A stretch of DNA of 64,000 nucleotides. It comes from an uncultured Prevotellaceae bacterium (lineage in GTDB: Bacteria > Bacteroidota > Bacteroidia > Bacteroidales > Bacteroidaceae). Location: assembly GCA_900315095.1 (NCBI GenBank), contig OMXS01000005.1, positions 62,001 through 126,000 on the forward strand, given 5' to 3'. Below the pieces are notes generated by a model that made no database searches, was not told where the DNA came from, and saw only the letters and a program-made list of their open reading frames with translations. Both the position numbers and the translations under genes were made by a program. Below, in pieces: positions 27,030 through 35,791 of the stretch. Numbering within the stretch: the stretch's first letter is position 1; each line of letters begins with the position of its first letter.

Positions 27030-29141
27030 TTATTTCTTTATGTACTTCTTGCCGTTCTTGATGACGATACCACGGTAGTCATCGCCTACAGGCATACCCA
27101 TAACGTTATAGGTCGGGGTGTCTGTCTCGTCGTCGCTGGTAACAGTACGGATGTCTGTCGGAGTGTCACTAGTAACCTCCAAAATGCGCGGATTCGACAT
27201 CTTCTCCTTGCCCTCTGCATTAACGGCTATCGCTGTCATAGAGTATGAGCGCTTCTCTGTAGGTACAAATACACACTGGTATGGTGATGTCGTAGAAGTT
27301 CCTATCAATATATTGTCAGCATAGAACCTCACCTCGCTTACAGAGCTGTTTCTTGCTGTTGCTCTTGCAGAGACAGTAATGTGGTCACCAACGCCATAGG
27401 TGTCATTAAATGCTTTCAACAGACATGAGCCTTCAGCCTCTTCATAGCGGGTGAACGTGATTTTATTGATATAGAAACCGCCCGTGTCAATCATCAGAGA
27501 TATGATGTGACGTCCTGCTGTCAGAGGCATTTGCAATCTACCGTGCAATGTCTTAAAGACGCTGGTGCCGCCAGTCTTTGGCACTTCCACGAACTCGGTG
27601 AGATAGTTGAGATTATCTTCTGCATATTCAGCCAAGTGGAACATGCCGCCAGTTGAACTTGATGCAATCTCGGCATCGAAAGAATAAAGACCGTCTTCTG
27701 CTACATCAACGGTATAATCCATCCACTGGCCAGTAGAGGTAATAGCACTTGAACGCGATGCATTGTTGTATGTCACGCCAGCAGCGCCATCGTCATATTC
27801 GGTGACATTTATAGTGCCTGGCAATTGAGGTACAACATCATTATATGGCTTGCGTTTCTTTGTAGAAGCGAGCGGAGTGAAGCCCGACTGTCGTTCATAG
27901 GTAGAACCGTCGGTAGTGGTTACTATGGCCTTGATGGTCTTCCTTCCTGATGCTATTGATGAAGGCACATTATATACCGTCTTGTAAGGAGCCTCGGTCA
28001 TCGTTGCTATCAGCTCATCCTCCACATAAAGGTCAACCTTCTGAATTGTCTTTGTGGCCATGCGCGCACGCACACAGATAGGAAGCGCATCGCCTCTTGC
28101 CACTTTCAAGGCAGCAGGACGGATATAGATAGAAGCCTCTTTCTTCGTGCCTGGCAGAGGACCCACGGCATTCTTGGCAGCATCAGTAGCCATATACTCC
28201 TTAATCCATGTCATAGCGGGACGCTCTGCGCCGTCCTTGTAAAGACCGGAGTTGTCCACCCATGTACTTCCATGAATATAACCCCACAAGGTGACACCAG
28301 CACAATAGGGAGCCTCCCACATTATTGGCAGCACCTTCTGATACTGTGCCTTTTGCTGTTGGTCGTTAGCGATATCTATATCCAACTCTGTGACGAACAT
28401 AGGCATCTGCAATTCGTTCTGTTGCCTTTGCAATGCGCTGCTAAGCTCCGATGTACTGATACTGCTCAGTTCGTGCGATTGATTGCCGTAGGCATCGATA
28501 GGCGCTCCCGCATCACGCAAAGTCTTCACCAATGTGATGTAGTTGTTTATATCATAACGGATGGAGTTATAGTCATTGTAAATCAGAATAGCATCCGGCC
28601 AGCGCTCATAGGCCATCTCAAATGCCTTGATGAGCCAGTCATAGCCCGTCTTGCCGCCACCGCCAAGAGTCTCCTTCATCATGGGATTGCCCGGCTGGTG
28701 GTTGCCAACAGCCTCGTTCACCACGTCAATCATTGGCAGCGTGTTGAACTTTTGCTTTGCATTGTCAAACCAATTGGTAAGGGCCGCAAAACGCTCCTTT
28801 GCCGACAGACTTTCCAACCAGTTAGGATACTGAGCTCCCCACACCAGAGCGTGGAACTTGTAGGTGAAATTGTGGTTCTGGGCATAGGTGAATGCGTTTT
28901 CTGCTCCACTCCAGTTGAAAGAGCCACGAGTACCTTCTACAGAGGACCACTTTGATTCGTTTTCGCAAGTAATTTGGTTCCATAGCGTGTAATACTTTGG
29001 AATGTTGCCACCTGCTTCCACACTACCTCTTGTAGTGATATTGCCCAAGAACTTGTTTGGATTACTCGAAATCTGGGCAAATGATATTGCCGGCAGCAAC
29101 ACTGCCACCAGCAAAATACTGATTTTAATTATTCTTCGCAT
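27030..29141 (-). CDS. Secreted GH10 endo-1,4-beta-xylanase with C-terminal carbohydrate-binding and sorting regions
   Basis: The ATG at 29141 (MRRIIKIS..) gives 703 residues with a signal peptide to about SFAQ (23). The GH10 barrel (30-335) has CENESKW (59-65), KFHALVWG, the acid/base Glu143 in IDVVNEA, YNDYN, GNQSHEL and the nucleophile Glu252 in FVTELDI. After it come an Ig-like domain, a CBM6-like sandwich (about 440-570; TEYDDGAAGVTY.. and GGFYINKITF), a second Ig-like domain, and a C-terminal tail YNVMGMPV..GIVIKNGKKYIKK. It cleaves internal xylan bonds at or outside the outer membrane. The tail resembles a short type IX secretion signal (inference). It lies between the CE6 and DUF6057-like genes. 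Confidence 0.93.
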   Translation of the reverse strand: MRRIIKISILLVAVLLPAISFAQISSNPNKFLGNITTRGSVEAGGNIPKYYTLWNQITCENESKWSSVEGTRGSFNWSGAENAFTYAQNHNFTYKFHALVWGAQYPNWLESLSAKERFAALTNWFDNAKQKFNTLPMIDVVNEAVGNHQPGNPMMKETLGGGGKTGYDWLIKAFEMAYERWPDAILIYNDYNSIRYDINNYITLVKTLRDAGAPIDAYGNQSHELSSISTSELSSALQRQQNELQMPMFVTELDIDIANDQQQKAQYQKVLPIMWEAPYCAGVTLWGYIHGSTWVDNSGLYKDGAERPAMTWIKEYMATDAAKNAVGPLPGTKKEASIYIRPAALKVARGDALPICVRARMATKTIQKVDLYVEDELIATMTEAPYKTVYNVPSSIASGRKTIKAIVTTTDGSTYERQSGFTPLASTKKRKPYNDVVPQLPGTINVTEYDDGAAGVTYNNASRSSAITSTGQWMDYTVDVAEDGLYSFDAEIASSSTGGMFHLAEYAEDNLNYLTEFVEVPKTGGTSVFKTLHGRLQMPLTAGRHIISLMIDTGGFYINKITFTRYEEAEGSCLLKAFNDTYGVGDHITVSARATARNSSVSEVRFYADNILIGTSTTSPYQCVFVPTEKRSYSMTAIAVNAEGKEKMSNPRILEVTSDTPTDIRTVTSDDETDTPTYNVMGMPVGDDYRGIVIKNGKKYIKK

Positions 29142-29235
29142 AGTATAGTTGTATTTATTATCTACTTTCCTATTGGCTACTATATACAATTAGAGCCACA
29201 TGTATAAAAAGGCCAGTATTGAAGTCCGGTGAAAT

Positions 29236-29257
29236 CCCCGCCCCTATAGGGGCGGGG
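29236..29257. repeat. 22-bp perfect GC palindrome behind the CE6 gene
   Basis: CCCCGCCCCTA and its exact reverse complement meet at 29246/29247. It is one copy of a GC-rich palindromic word (CCCCGCCCCT..AGGGG) that recurs at 31322-31355 and 31409-31447. It could pause or end transcription of the CE6 gene, but no T-run follows. Confidence 0.6.
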
Positions 29258-29275
29258 AGTCGATAGGGATACTTC

Positions 29276-30784
29276 CTATTTAATGGCAACTTTTTTACCG
29301 TTATGGATATACAGACCGCGCTGGGCAGGCTTGTCTTTGAGTTTGCGACCGTCAAGCGTGTACCATCCGGTAGCGGTGGTAGTATTGACACCATTGACAA
29401 TTCCCTTTTCGTCGATGCCTGAAGTAGCATCCTTCAACGTACAGAAGGTGAAATAGGTAGGCTCGTCATACTTGGCAGGTGATGTAGCATCCTTCAGATA
29501 CTTGCCCGTGCCGACATTCTTAATTGCCCAGCCCTTGCCTTCTACATACTGAATATCCCATACATCGCCCTTGCTGACTTCTGCGTTCTGATGAGCGATA
29601 AAGCAGCGATTGCCGTCAACAGCAGAAGAGTTAAGATAAGCAGTATATCCTCCAAGTTTATAATCATTGCCTTCTGGCGTGATTAGCTTCAACTTTACAC
29701 CGCCAGAGGCTTTCCCCAACTTAAAGGTATAGCCAGAATTGATTCCCAGGAAAGCCTTGTCATAACCTCCATAGTCAAGGCGCTGTTCGTAACGGCCATA
29801 GAATAACTTGTTTTCTGACTCATTGACAATGGCAAAAGGAGTGCTTATGAGAGGTGTCTTTTCGGTGATGCGCTCATCTATGGCTTTGTAGGTTTCGGGA
29901 ACTGTAGGCTCATCGAAGTCTATATCAATGCCATAAGCCACACTCAGCGCAATCTGAGCATAGCGCTTACCCAATTGACGATATCCTAAAGCGGAGAAGT
30001 GCCAGGGGTCTACTCCGTTGCCTGGAAGATACTTGGCAGATACCACATGACCTGTAGGGATAACACTGGGGATACGGGCAACCTGCACGTTATGGCCCTC
30101 ACAACCGCCGCTCTGCGGAGCATCACCCTTGTGTTCTACCTCACCGACATACAGTGGCACATCCTCAGCATTCAGACCAAGGTCATTAAGCATGTCGTTG
30201 TAAATCTTCTTCACCATGTCTGGCCAGTTGGGGTCGCCGCAGTTAGAACATCCCTGATGCAGAAGGATACCCTTGATTACACCCACTTGCTTGGCCTGAT
30301 TAGCCATCTGGATGATGCGTCCATAGGGATTGCCGCCGTAGTACCATGTGGCTAACTTAGCCCACCATTCATTAGAATTTTCGTTCAGTTTCTGCTGATA
30401 TTTGTCCTTGTCGAACATCTCGATAGGACTGCCACCCATAGCAACAGCTATAACACCAATCTTGTAGTCAGAGGGCAGGTTGGCTACCATCGTGCGTCCG
30501 AAATAATCTGTGGGACCTAACTTTCCCTGCGGGCTTACTATAGGGCACGTTGCCGTATACCAGTTGCCTAGTGTACGCTTAGGATTATCAAAATTGCATG
30601 TGGCAAGCATCTTGAAACGGGGATCAACATTACCTATATCCTGCGCCTCCCACTGTGCATTGCCTTCCATATTCGACTGTCCGAAACAGATGTAGATATG
30701 GAAATTAGGGTCTACTTGGGCTTTTACATCGGGAGACATCATAAGCATGAATGCCCCCATAATCAGAGTAATAATTTTCTTCAT
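29276..30784 (-). CDS. Secreted CE6-type acetyl xylan esterase with C-terminal sorting tail
   Basis: This 502-residue protein has a signal peptide (to VKAQ, residue 23). The SGNH/CE6 domain (24-280) carries FGQSNMEG with Ser37, GGSPIEMF and DPWHFS with Asp259/His262. The HQGE block of the family reads HQGC here (176-179), so the usual Glu is a Cys. After about residue 300 comes a separate beta-rich region (KLFYGRYEQRLDYGGYD.., YVEGKGWAIKNVGTGKYL) that may bind carbohydrate. The C-terminus, WYTLDGRKL..RGLYIHNGKKVAIK, matches the tails of the GH10 enzyme and the CBM protein. It probably deacetylates xylan outside the cell. It is co-directional with the whole xylan locus but preceded by a 944-base repeat-rich gap and probably has its own start. 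Confidence 0.87.
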   Translation of the reverse strand: MKKIITLIMGAFMLMMSPDVKAQVDPNFHIYICFGQSNMEGNAQWEAQDIGNVDPRFKMLATCNFDNPKRTLGNWYTATCPIVSPQGKLGPTDYFGRTMVANLPSDYKIGVIAVAMGGSPIEMFDKDKYQQKLNENSNEWWAKLATWYYGGNPYGRIIQMANQAKQVGVIKGILLHQGCSNCGDPNWPDMVKKIYNDMLNDLGLNAEDVPLYVGEVEHKGDAPQSGGCEGHNVQVARIPSVIPTGHVVSAKYLPGNGVDPWHFSALGYRQLGKRYAQIALSVAYGIDIDFDEPTVPETYKAIDERITEKTPLISTPFAIVNESENKLFYGRYEQRLDYGGYDKAFLGINSGYTFKLGKASGGVKLKLITPEGNDYKLGGYTAYLNSSAVDGNRCFIAHQNAEVSKGDVWDIQYVEGKGWAIKNVGTGKYLKDATSPAKYDEPTYFTFCTLKDATSGIDEKGIVNGVNTTTATGWYTLDGRKLKDKPAQRGLYIHNGKKVAIK

Positions 30785-30953
30785 ACAGTTTATGTTATTT
30801 CAGTAAGTTCATAATTCGGGTGTAAAGGTACGAAAAATATTTCGAATTTCCTTGTTTGCAAATCACTAATATTTTGCCGCATGTTACACATGAGCAGAAA
30901 AAAGGATGAGTGCTGAGCGTTGAGGGATGAGCGTTGAGCGAGATTTCAACCAA

Positions 30954-31040
30954 AGCATGCGGGCGCACACGGGGGTACGCCCCTACATTGAACGGATGTT
31001 TATTCTGTAACATTGTAGGGGCGTACCTCCGTGTGCGCCC
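30954..31040. repeat. MITE-like palindromic element, copy A
   Basis: The left arm GGGCGCACACGGGGGTACGC.. (30961-30987) is the reverse complement of 31014-31040 over 27 bases with one mismatch, around a 26-base loop. The word AAGCATGC precedes the left arm, as in copy B. The flanking ATTTCAACCAAAGCATGC is also shared with copy B (31533-31550), so the repeat unit extends beyond the palindrome. Confidence 0.75.
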
Positions 31041-31080
31041 GAAAGAGGGTATATTATAGGCAAAACATATACCCCCTTTG

Positions 31081-31281
31081 TCAGGAGATACAAGTGAGAT
31101 TGTCAGGAGACACAAGTGGCAAGCTCAGGAGTGTCTCCTGAGATGCTCAGGTATATACAAGTGAGGTGGTCAGTTATATACAAGTGAGATGCTCAAAAGG
31201 CACTTCTGAGGTGTTCAAATATATACAAGTGAGGTGCTCAAAAGGCACTTCTGAGAGAGTGAATAGGCTCTAATCACTTGC
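31081..31281. repeat. Tandem array of 22/23-bp units
   Basis: The array divides exactly into units starting TCA: 31081, 31103, 31125, 31147, 31170, 31193, 31215 and 31238, of 22 or 23 bases each, then a degenerate ninth (31260-31281). Typical units are TCAGGAGATACAAGTGAGAT.. and TCAAATATATACAAGTGAGG... Some units carry CAAGTGAG, others CACTTCTGAG or GTCTCCTGAG at the same place. Spacers and repeats are not distinguishable, so this is not a CRISPR array. The 22-23 bp period equals two helical turns. Confidence 0.85.
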
Positions 31282-31286
31282 TCAAA

Positions 31287-31508
31287 GGTAATTATATACT
31301 ATTAGACCTCATTGCTAACGACTCCCCGCCCCTGAAGGGGAGGGGCCAGGGGTGGGGACTGTAATTAAAGGAAAGAGATAAATGGAGTTATGTGTGGATA
31401 AAAGGCACTGACCCCACCCCAGCCCCTCCCCTACAGGGGCGGGGAACCAACGTCGCTGGCCGAAGGGAAGAGCAATCATTAGCAATGAGGGCTAATTGTA
31501 TATACTTC
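31287..31508. repeat. Compound inverted repeat with GC-rich core
   Basis: The outer parts TATACTATTAGACCTCATTGC (31294 on) and TTAGCAATGAGGGCTAATTG (31480 on) are imperfect reverse complements. The inner arms CCCCGCCCCTGAAGGGGAGG.. (31324 on) and ..CCCTCCCCTACAGGGGCGGGG (ending about 31444) are near-perfect reverse complements, and each also contains a small palindrome of its own. The whole could form one long cruciform or hairpin. No ORF lies inside. Confidence 0.65.
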
Positions 31509-31544
31509 CCAAATATATAGTTCCCAGAGTGAAGATTCAACTAA

Positions 31545-31638
31545 AGCATGCGGGCGCACACAGGGGTACGCCCCCACTATTTACAGAACATGTTCATCCG
31601 TTTATGTAGGGGCGTACCCCCGTGTGCGCCCGCATGCT
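31545..31638. repeat. MITE-like palindromic element, copy B
   Basis: Terminal inverted repeats of 33 bases (31545-31577 and 31606-31638, beginning AGCATGCGGGCGCACAC) differ at only two positions and enclose a 28-base loop. It is nearly identical in its arms to the element at 30954-31040. No transposase is encoded, so mobility would depend on an enzyme elsewhere. Confidence 0.78.
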
Positions 31639-31671
31639 TAGCAAAGTCAAACAGTATATACACCTAAAAAG

Positions 31672-31702
31672 AAAAAAGTAACCCTCCGTAGTGGAGGGTT
31701 AC
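31672..31702 (-). terminator. Rho-independent terminator after the CBM-protein gene
   Basis: On the minus strand the 10-base stem GTAACCCTCC / GGAGGGTTAC (31702-31693 with 31687-31678, loop of five) is followed by TTTTTT (31677-31672). It is a strong classical terminator 27 bases after the stop of the gene at 31729. Confidence 0.88.
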
Positions 31703-31728
31703 CTTTTTATAATTGAGATAAGGGATGT

Positions 31729-33990
31729 TTATTTGTTAATAAACTTCTTGCCATCCTGGATGACAATGCCCTTGTAATCCTTATTCACACGCTGACCAGC
31801 AATGTTATAGAGAGCGCCGTTGCTCTTCACATTGTTGCCGTCAACAACATTCTCGATGCCTGTAGATGTGCCGTACTCGTATGGAGCTGTGCCTGCACCA
31901 ATCTTAACCCAGAAATTGCTTGTACCTGTTGCATTAATCAGATTATCCGGAGTCTTTCCTTCAGCATTACTATCGTCTTTCACATACCATTTAACATTCT
32001 TGATGGTATAGGTGCAAGCACCCTTGATCACAGCAAGGTCAAATGCGATAGACTGAGCATCTGTTATGGCATTGCCACCCCAATCCGAAGCAGGAACAGT
32101 ATAATCAACCTTGAGGTGCTGCAATTCAGTTGTGAAGGTGAAATCAGGGATAGCATTCTTTCTGTAGGCACCAGGTGAAGCGTGGGTACCTGTTGTGGTG
32201 CCAGCTTCAGTAGTTGCTACATAGTCGAACTCAAGAACAGTTTCTTCGTTAGGCTCGAGAACTCGGTTAGCGACGATGAAGAACTGGTTGTCCCAAGTCT
32301 CGCCTGTACCACCTTCTTCTTCTCTAACGTTGTCTCCATCTGAGAGGTCATCACGCTCAACACCTTCAATAATAATCTCTGTTGGGTTAGTAACGATGTC
32401 TTTCTTCTCAATGGCTTCACCCTCGAGCATCTCGAATGCCATTGCTAAGTATGTAGGATCGAGGTAAATTTTCCAGATACCGACACCTGGGAGGTTGAGT
32501 TTAGCCAAACTTGATTCGGTGTACGAAGCCCAGTCCTCAGGATCGTCAACAACATAATCAGGCTTCAGAGTATTGTTCTTGAATGCAGCATCATTACCAC
32601 GAACGGTAGAAATCATAATCTGATTAACGTATGCTCCTGTCTCACCTACTGTAGCTGTGTAGATTCCCTCTTCGTCATCATACTCAAATGGGATAGCATT
32701 GTCGAGGTCATACTCAAGACCGTCAATAGTATTAGCACCTGCAACGAAGTAACCTTCGTCGAGTTTCATGCTCTGCCAAGAGAGGTCGTCGAAATAGAAA
32801 TCAACAGCATCCTTAACTTCTGGATTCAAGTTGAAAGCGATAGACCAACCTGTATCATTATCACGAGCGCCATCACCTGGCCATGAGAAAGTCTTTTCAA
32901 AAGTCTGCCACTCAGTAGTGAAGGTAACATCACCCACTGCAGACCAGTGCTGATAGTCTGACGGGTTCTGATGGTGAATCTGGGTATTGGTTTTTACGCC
33001 ATCCATATTCGCTCTGTAACGGAAGCGTACCTTAATCTGGTCGCCTGCTTTCCACTGTTTTGGAGACTCAATCCAGAACTGGTTGTCCCATGCAGAAGGA
33101 TCGCCCTCAGTAGTAGCTGGCTGGCCATGAACAACGAATACGTGGTTGTTTGCATCTGTTGGGTCAACCTCGATGTTAGCGGGGAATGGATCCCAACCAC
33201 CATCATCGTTCATGTTGCGACCCTTCTCCTTTGACCATGCGCAAATGAGATAGTTCTTATCAGCATCGTTGTATGCTACATTAGGATCAGACCATGGAGT
33301 CTCTGCGTCACCCATGTACTTATCGTTAACAGCACCTTCTGACATAATGAATGGCTGGCCATCGCTGTTAAGCCACTCCTGCCATGTGGTAGGACGCTGT
33401 GCCTTCTGATTGTGAGAAACGGTAATGCTCTTCCACTCGATTGTTGCTGTTGAAGTACCAGGCTGTGCAATGAGAGAACAAGAATTTCCGCCAATGCCAG
33501 AGAACGTAACCTCTACCTCTGCCCATTCTGTACCAACAGCCAGTGTTCCTGTTGCAGGGTCTGCACCCCAACTCCAACGCATTTGTATTGGAACATTAAC
33601 AGGCTCAGAAGCCTTTACCATTGCCACCACCTTGTAAGTACCGTCAATTTCTGTAGGAATACCGTCGGCAACGAAATACTGATGCCAATATGGGCCAGCA
33701 CCTGTTACCTTCTGATACTCTGTTCCACCTTGGGTAGTAGTTGCACCAACAGAAGTCTCTCCGTCTTTCCATTTGGCATCACCATCACCGTCAAGATCAG
33801 CCTGTGTTGCATACCTGTAGTCTGCACCATAGTCGGTCATCACACCATTGATCCACTCTGGTACATAACCCATTACGTAGAATGGGAAGCCAGTGTTAGT
33901 TGAGTAGTCGATCGTGTAGTCGGTCACCCACTCAGCCTTTGCCCCCATGAAGCATGCCAAGAGAGCAATAAGTGTAAACAATTTCTTCAT
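31729..33990 (-). CDS. Secreted multi-CBM protein, probable xylan-binding protein
   Basis: This protein of 753 residues starts with a cleavable signal peptide (MKKLFTLIALLACFMGAKA) and has no lipobox Cys after it. It contains at least three beta-sandwich modules like CBM4/CBM9. Two of them repeat the same pattern: AWDNQFWIES..F.YRAN...FTTEWQTFEKTF..IAFNLN..YFDDLSW and TWDNQFFIVA..F.YVAT...FTTELQHLKVDY..IAFDLA..IKNVKWY. No catalytic residues are seen. The tail YNIAGQRV..GIVIQDGKKFINK matches those of the nearby GH10 and CE6 enzymes. Position after xusE and the GH10-like lipoprotein suggests a surface or released glycan-binding role, but the ligand is inferred. A strong terminator follows. Confidence 0.82.
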   Translation of the reverse strand: MKKLFTLIALLACFMGAKAEWVTDYTIDYSTNTGFPFYVMGYVPEWINGVMTDYGADYRYATQADLDGDGDAKWKDGETSVGATTTQGGTEYQKVTGAGPYWHQYFVADGIPTEIDGTYKVVAMVKASEPVNVPIQMRWSWGADPATGTLAVGTEWAEVEVTFSGIGGNSCSLIAQPGTSTATIEWKSITVSHNQKAQRPTTWQEWLNSDGQPFIMSEGAVNDKYMGDAETPWSDPNVAYNDADKNYLICAWSKEKGRNMNDDGGWDPFPANIEVDPTDANNHVFVVHGQPATTEGDPSAWDNQFWIESPKQWKAGDQIKVRFRYRANMDGVKTNTQIHHQNPSDYQHWSAVGDVTFTTEWQTFEKTFSWPGDGARDNDTGWSIAFNLNPEVKDAVDFYFDDLSWQSMKLDEGYFVAGANTIDGLEYDLDNAIPFEYDDEEGIYTATVGETGAYVNQIMISTVRGNDAAFKNNTLKPDYVVDDPEDWASYTESSLAKLNLPGVGIWKIYLDPTYLAMAFEMLEGEAIEKKDIVTNPTEIIIEGVERDDLSDGDNVREEEGGTGETWDNQFFIVANRVLEPNEETVLEFDYVATTEAGTTTGTHASPGAYRKNAIPDFTFTTELQHLKVDYTVPASDWGGNAITDAQSIAFDLAVIKGACTYTIKNVKWYVKDDSNAEGKTPDNLINATGTSNFWVKIGAGTAPYEYGTSTGIENVVDGNNVKSNGALYNIAGQRVNKDYKGIVIQDGKKFINK

Positions 33991-34103
33991 AATAGAAATA
34001 ATTTAGATTAATAATAAAAAGAATATAAAATTTAGGTATATATTTATTCAGTAGTTAAGGAGTTATGGAGTTAAGGAGTTATGAAGTCCTTAACTCCTTA
34101 TTC
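33991..34103. repeat. GGAGTTAAGGAGTTA repeats with hairpin between two genes
   Basis: Direct AGGAGTTA/GGAGTTA words (34056-34083) are followed by a hairpin, TAAGGAGTTA (34072-34081) with TAACTCCTTA (about 34090-34099). It may attenuate transcription between the GH10-like and CBM-protein genes; no T-run follows on the minus strand. Confidence 0.5.
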
Positions 34104-35780
34104 TCAATTTCCGCTGAGAGCGTCGCAGAATGCCTTGTATGTGGCATTGCGAACCCAGTCCTTGCTGTCCTTGTCGATAGACCAAAGACCTACAGGGTCG
34201 CTGGTGTCAGCCATGTTACCCTTGCACATGCCTGCCTGTTTCTCGTGCGGAATCTTTTCCATGTAACTCTTGATGACATAGCCGTAGTAGTCGGCCAGTT
34301 GCTGTCGCTCTGCTGCGGATATTTTGTCAGCTGTAACATTGAGACCCTCAGCATCCTGATACTTGATGTCAAAGTTAGACAGGCGAATCAGTTTGCCTGT
34401 AGCAGCAAGATTGTCAAGGAGAGTGTTCAGTTTAGCCACGTTGTCTGCCTGCGTTGCTGCGTCCTCGCTATATACGAGATTCAGTTTGGCATTGATACCG
34501 TCAATCTTGGCGCCCTTTGCATCCCAGATGTCAATCCAGTATTCGAGGCTCTCCATTTTCTTGGTATCGTCGAGTCCAGACTCGCTGACGAAGAATCTCA
34601 GCAGAGATGGGTCGCCATCATATCTTTCGTAGGCTTCGCTTGCTACCTTAGATACAACGGGAACATAGTTCTCACTGCCAAGGATGTCCTGCCAGAAGAC
34701 CTTCTCGGTAGAGTGCTTGAGGTCGTACATGCCGTTCTCGAGGGTTGCCTTCGAGTCAATTGCCTCATCGATGATATCGAACGACTTGATGCGGCCCTTG
34801 TTAATCTTCATCAGACCGTCACACCATGTATAGATAGCGTAGTTGATGGTGTCTGTCACCTCCTCCTCAGTCTGTGGGCGGTGGTTGTCGGGATAGTAGC
34901 CAACTTCTACTTTCTGTATATAAAGGATACCTCCACGACCATTGTCAATTCTGAAGAAACCCTCTGTTGCATCTGGTGCGCTTTGTGCCTCAACAACAAG
35001 TTTTGTCCACTTGTCGCCCTTTGCTACCCATGTTCCGTTGGTTCCGCTTCCTTCAATATTGTTTCCTGAGAAGTTCACATTGAAGTTCACGTCCCTGTCT
35101 GCTCTTGATCCCTTTGCCCAGAACGTAATAGTGTATTTTGCTTTAGGGTCAACTTCGAAATCTTCAACAATGCGTACGTTAGTCGTATTATTTATCTGAA
35201 GTACGTTCTGACCATCGTATCTAACGATAGAGGCTTTTCCCTTATCATTTTCTATGGTACCAGTATATGGTCCAACGCTCATCTCGTTGAAGTCAACAGT
35301 TTTCCCCTCAACAAAATCGACTGGAATCTCGATGGGGGCAGTAAGTGTGGCAAGCCAATCGTCGCCCTGGTTGGCGTTGGCAAAGATAGGGCTGCCAAAC
35401 ACCTCGGCACCAATTTCGTCCACATGGTCGAGAAGGTCGCTCATGTCAAGGAAGTTCATAACACCCTTGGCATTAATAATGTTGCCAGCCATCAGCGTTG
35501 TACCAAAAGCGACATTGTCGAAATTAGTGATTGCTGCAGCATGAGCCAATTCCTGCTTATTAAAGTCAGACACTTTGAGCATTGTGCCAAGAGACATATT
35601 GGGGTACTTATCTCTGTCGATGTACGACTTAACAGGACCCAAGTCTTTGTACGGCTCAACAAAAGAAGGATCGGGCTCTGCACGGAAATCGTCTGTCACA
35701 TTATAGTCGGCACAGGAAACAACAAGTGCACCTGCTGCCAACATCAAGAGACCATTCCAAAACTTTGAAATCTTTATCAT
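34104..35780 (-). CDS. GH10-fold lipoprotein with inserted CBM and lost catalytic residues
   Basis: The protein has 558 residues with a lipobox (ALVVSC, Cys23). Residues 60-145 and 305-558 align with the GH10 barrel, with a CBM4-like sandwich inserted at about 150-300, the same architecture as the Xyn10C-type xylanases at this position in xus loci. The acid/base Glu is kept (FDIIDEA, Glu339), but the nucleophile block ITELDI reads RLSNFDI, with Asn469 in place of Glu. The GHTLVWH block reads GSPIFANAN, and the QSH histidine and the C-terminal WG.TD block are also gone. Hydrolysis is therefore unlikely. A surface xylan-binding lipoprotein is the best guess. It is ten bases behind xusE and thus in the operon. 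Confidence 0.82.
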   Translation of the reverse strand: MIKISKFWNGLLMLAAGALVVSCADYNVTDDFRAEPDPSFVEPYKDLGPVKSYIDRDKYPNMSLGTMLKVSDFNKQELAHAAAITNFDNVAFGTTLMAGNIINAKGVMNFLDMSDLLDHVDEIGAEVFGSPIFANANQGDDWLATLTAPIEIPVDFVEGKTVDFNEMSVGPYTGTIENDKGKASIVRYDGQNVLQINNTTNVRIVEDFEVDPKAKYTITFWAKGSRADRDVNFNVNFSGNNIEGSGTNGTWVAKGDKWTKLVVEAQSAPDATEGFFRIDNGRGGILYIQKVEVGYYPDNHRPQTEEEVTDTINYAIYTWCDGLMKINKGRIKSFDIIDEAIDSKATLENGMYDLKHSTEKVFWQDILGSENYVPVVSKVASEAYERYDGDPSLLRFFVSESGLDDTKKMESLEYWIDIWDAKGAKIDGINAKLNLVYSEDAATQADNVAKLNTLLDNLAATGKLIRLSNFDIKYQDAEGLNVTADKISAAERQQLADYYGYVIKSYMEKIPHEKQAGMCKGNMADTSDPVGLWSIDKDSKDWVRNATYKAFCDALSGN

Positions 35781-35791
35781 ATTCTATCCTC

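Larger units (their letters stand above)
30785..31728. other. 944-base repeat-rich gap inside the xylan locus
   Basis: No gene is found here. It holds, from left to right: a possible weak promoter for the CE6 gene (TACCTTTA on the minus strand near 30830), two direct GATGAGCGTTGAG-like words (30906-30940), palindromic element A (30954-31040), an 8-9 unit 22/23-bp tandem array (31081-31281), a compound inverted repeat (31287-31508), palindromic element B (31545-31638) and a terminator for the upstream CBM-protein gene (31672-31702). Each is entered separately. Confidence 0.8.

Noticed and set aside
30954-31040. Insertion sequence
   Set aside because: It has inverted arms but is under 100 bases with no transposase; it is called a MITE-like repeat instead.
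31081-31281. Possible CRISPR array
   Set aside because: Units follow each other without unique spacers and vary along their whole length; no cas genes are nearby. It is a plain tandem repeat.
34065-35069. Plus-strand 334-codon frame opposite the GH10-like gene
   Set aside because: Antisense shadow with no domain; the minus-strand gene fits the operon and has a lipobox.
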